A DNA stretch of 25,073 nt from NCBI GenBank assembly GCA_045114665.1, contig JBGUKW010000215.1, positions 1 through 25,073 on the forward strand, in the 5' to 3' direction. Positions within the stretch are counted from its first letter, which is position 1, and the number at the start of each line of letters is the position of its first letter. The notes beneath the pieces were generated by a model. That model saw only the letters and a list, made by a program, of their open reading frames with translations, was not told the DNA's origin and did not search any database. The translations under genes and the position numbers were made by a program. Positions 24,198 through 25,073 of this stretch are shown here, in pieces. Origin of the DNA: CADAWZ01 sp045114665. GTDB lineage: Bacteria; Vulcanimicrobiota; CADAWZ01.

Positions 24198-25073
24198 ATG
24201 TCTAAAACGACTATTGAGCGGAAAATAGAAGCCTTGAAATCTTTACTTGATGAATATCCAAATGATCTTGAAACATTAGTTGCCTATGCTGAATATCAAA
24301 TGAGATTTGGAAGTAGGCTTGAGGCACTTCAAACATATCAACATGCTTTATCAGTTGATAGTAATAGTTTTGAAGCTCGTTTGGGGCTTTCTGTGATTTA
24401 TATGCACCATGGGCTTTATGAAGATGGTTTTTCTGAATTGATTAAAATTCTTAAATCTGATTCTAAAAATGTAGATGCAAGAATTTATTATGATTATTTT
24501 GCATCTTTACATGAGCCTTCAAGAGATATATCAGATGAATATGCAAAGTTGCCTTTGTGTGAATATACTCTTAAAGATATTAGAGTAATACAAGCACATT
24601 TTGATTCTTTAGATGAACTTTCTAAGTTGACGATTTCTGGCTTTGATGATTTGATTCAAGAGACAGATGGTGAGTTATTGTATGAATATGGTAAGGAAGT
24701 TGCTTTAAAGAGGCATGAAGATATTGAGATTTTTAAGAACCATCTTGTAAATTTAGAAGATAATATTTTAGATTCTATAAAAGAAATTAAAAGAGCCAAA
24801 AGGGAAAACATTGAAAATTCTGTTCTTCAAGAAGAAAAGATTAAGATGGAGGAAGAAGCTATTCGTCTTGAAGAGATAAGAAGAAAAGAAGAAGAAGAAA
24901 AGAGAAGACTTGAAGAAGAGATAAGACTAGCTCAGGAAGAAATTAGACGAGCTGAGGAAGAGAGATTAAGACTTGAAGAAGAGGCACGCAGAGCTGAGGA
25001 AGAAAGACTAAGAAGGGAAGAAGAAGAACGCAGAGCCGAAGAAGAGAGAATTAGGCTTGAAGAAGAGGCACGC
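24198..25073 (+). CDS. TPR protein with long charged helix (3' partial)
   Basis: ATG 24198, preceded by AGGAGG at 24185-24190, opens a frame that runs off the window after 292 codons. Residues about 1-100 are TPR-like (LIKSLLDEYPNDLETLVAYA-type pattern: LKSLLDEYPNDLETLVAYAE; RLEALQTYQHALSVDSNSFE; YEDGFSELIKILKSDSKN). A middle region of mixed helices follows. From about residue 213 the sequence is almost only E, R, K, L, I and A (EEEARRAEEERLRREEEE), which is a long coiled coil or a single stable alpha-helix. An 18-bp segment at 24972-24989 recurs at 25056-25073, exactly 84 bp (28 residues, four heptads) apart, so the helix contains long internal repeats. It is the last visible gene of the cluster, 41 bp after the Roadblock-like gene. 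The C-terminal domain is outside the window. Confidence 0.85.
   Translation, partial: MSKTTIERKIEALKSLLDEYPNDLETLVAYAEYQMRFGSRLEALQTYQHALSVDSNSFEARLGLSVIYMHHGLYEDGFSELIKILKSDSKNVDARIYYDYFASLHEPSRDISDEYAKLPLCEYTLKDIRVIQAHFDSLDELSKLTISGFDDLIQETDGELLYEYGKEVALKRHEDIEIFKNHLVNLEDNILDSIKEIKRAKRENIENSVLQEEKIKMEEEAIRLEEIRRKEEEEKRRLEEEIRLAQEEIRRAEEERLRLEEEARRAEEERLRREEEERRAEEERIRLEEEAR

Noticed and set aside
1..25073. tRNA, rRNA, replication origin, prophage or insertion-sequence transposase
   Set aside because: No cloverleaf, rRNA-like stretch, DnaA-box cluster, phage structural gene or DDE/serine/tyrosine recombinase was recognised; the Rpn proteins are transposase-like in name only.

Overview
The window is AT-rich (roughly 30% G+C by eye) bacterial chromosome. 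MltG, a probable lipoprotein, EttA and an OsmC protein show an ordinary walled bacterium. Very large tetratricopeptide (TPR) proteins next to a Roadblock/LC7-like protein, and tandem PAC2 proteins, suggest an under-studied lineage (a Riflebacteria-, Muiribacteriota- or Elusimicrobiota-like group would fit). The phylum cannot be fixed from this sequence.

Region 1 (1-6363), accessory. A type I restriction-modification locus enters from the left edge. The end of the modification subunit HsdM is joined in frame to the specificity subunit HsdS, and a run of ten A lies exactly at the junction. Facing it on the minus strand are a decayed Rpn-family fragment, an intact Rpn-family PD-(D/E)XK protein, and a VIT-von Willebrand A protein with a cysteine-rich patch. 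This minus-strand block is bracketed by two copies, in the same orientation, of a 340-365 bp intergenic element (1447-1785 and 5914-6278). Each copy folds as two consecutive long stem domains sharing the internal-loop motifs GAACGAcaTCA and AGTGAg. The stems change sequence between copies but keep pairing, which is the signature of a structured RNA. I do not recognise the family and regard it as the best candidate for something undescribed here.

Region 2 (6364-10887), a minus-strand operon of five tightly packed or overlapping genes: PAC2-like, PAC2-like, mltG, a metallo-beta-lactamase-fold probable lipoprotein with an altered metal motif, and a membrane-anchored metallophosphoesterase.

Region 3 (11130-13242), plus strand: an OsmC-family protein, then ettA.

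Region 4 (13416-25073, running off the right edge), a plus-strand cluster: an 1888-residue protein with two TPR blocks separated by a ~950-residue low-complexity segment that contains 13 tandem 22-residue FG-rich repeats; an 1157-residue TPR protein; a 52-residue single-span membrane protein; a 300-residue protein of unknown function; a Roadblock/LC7-like protein; and a TPR protein ending in a long charged helix, cut by the window edge. Gaps of about 30-75 bp suggest co-expression and a shared scaffold or signalling assembly, although its function is unknown.
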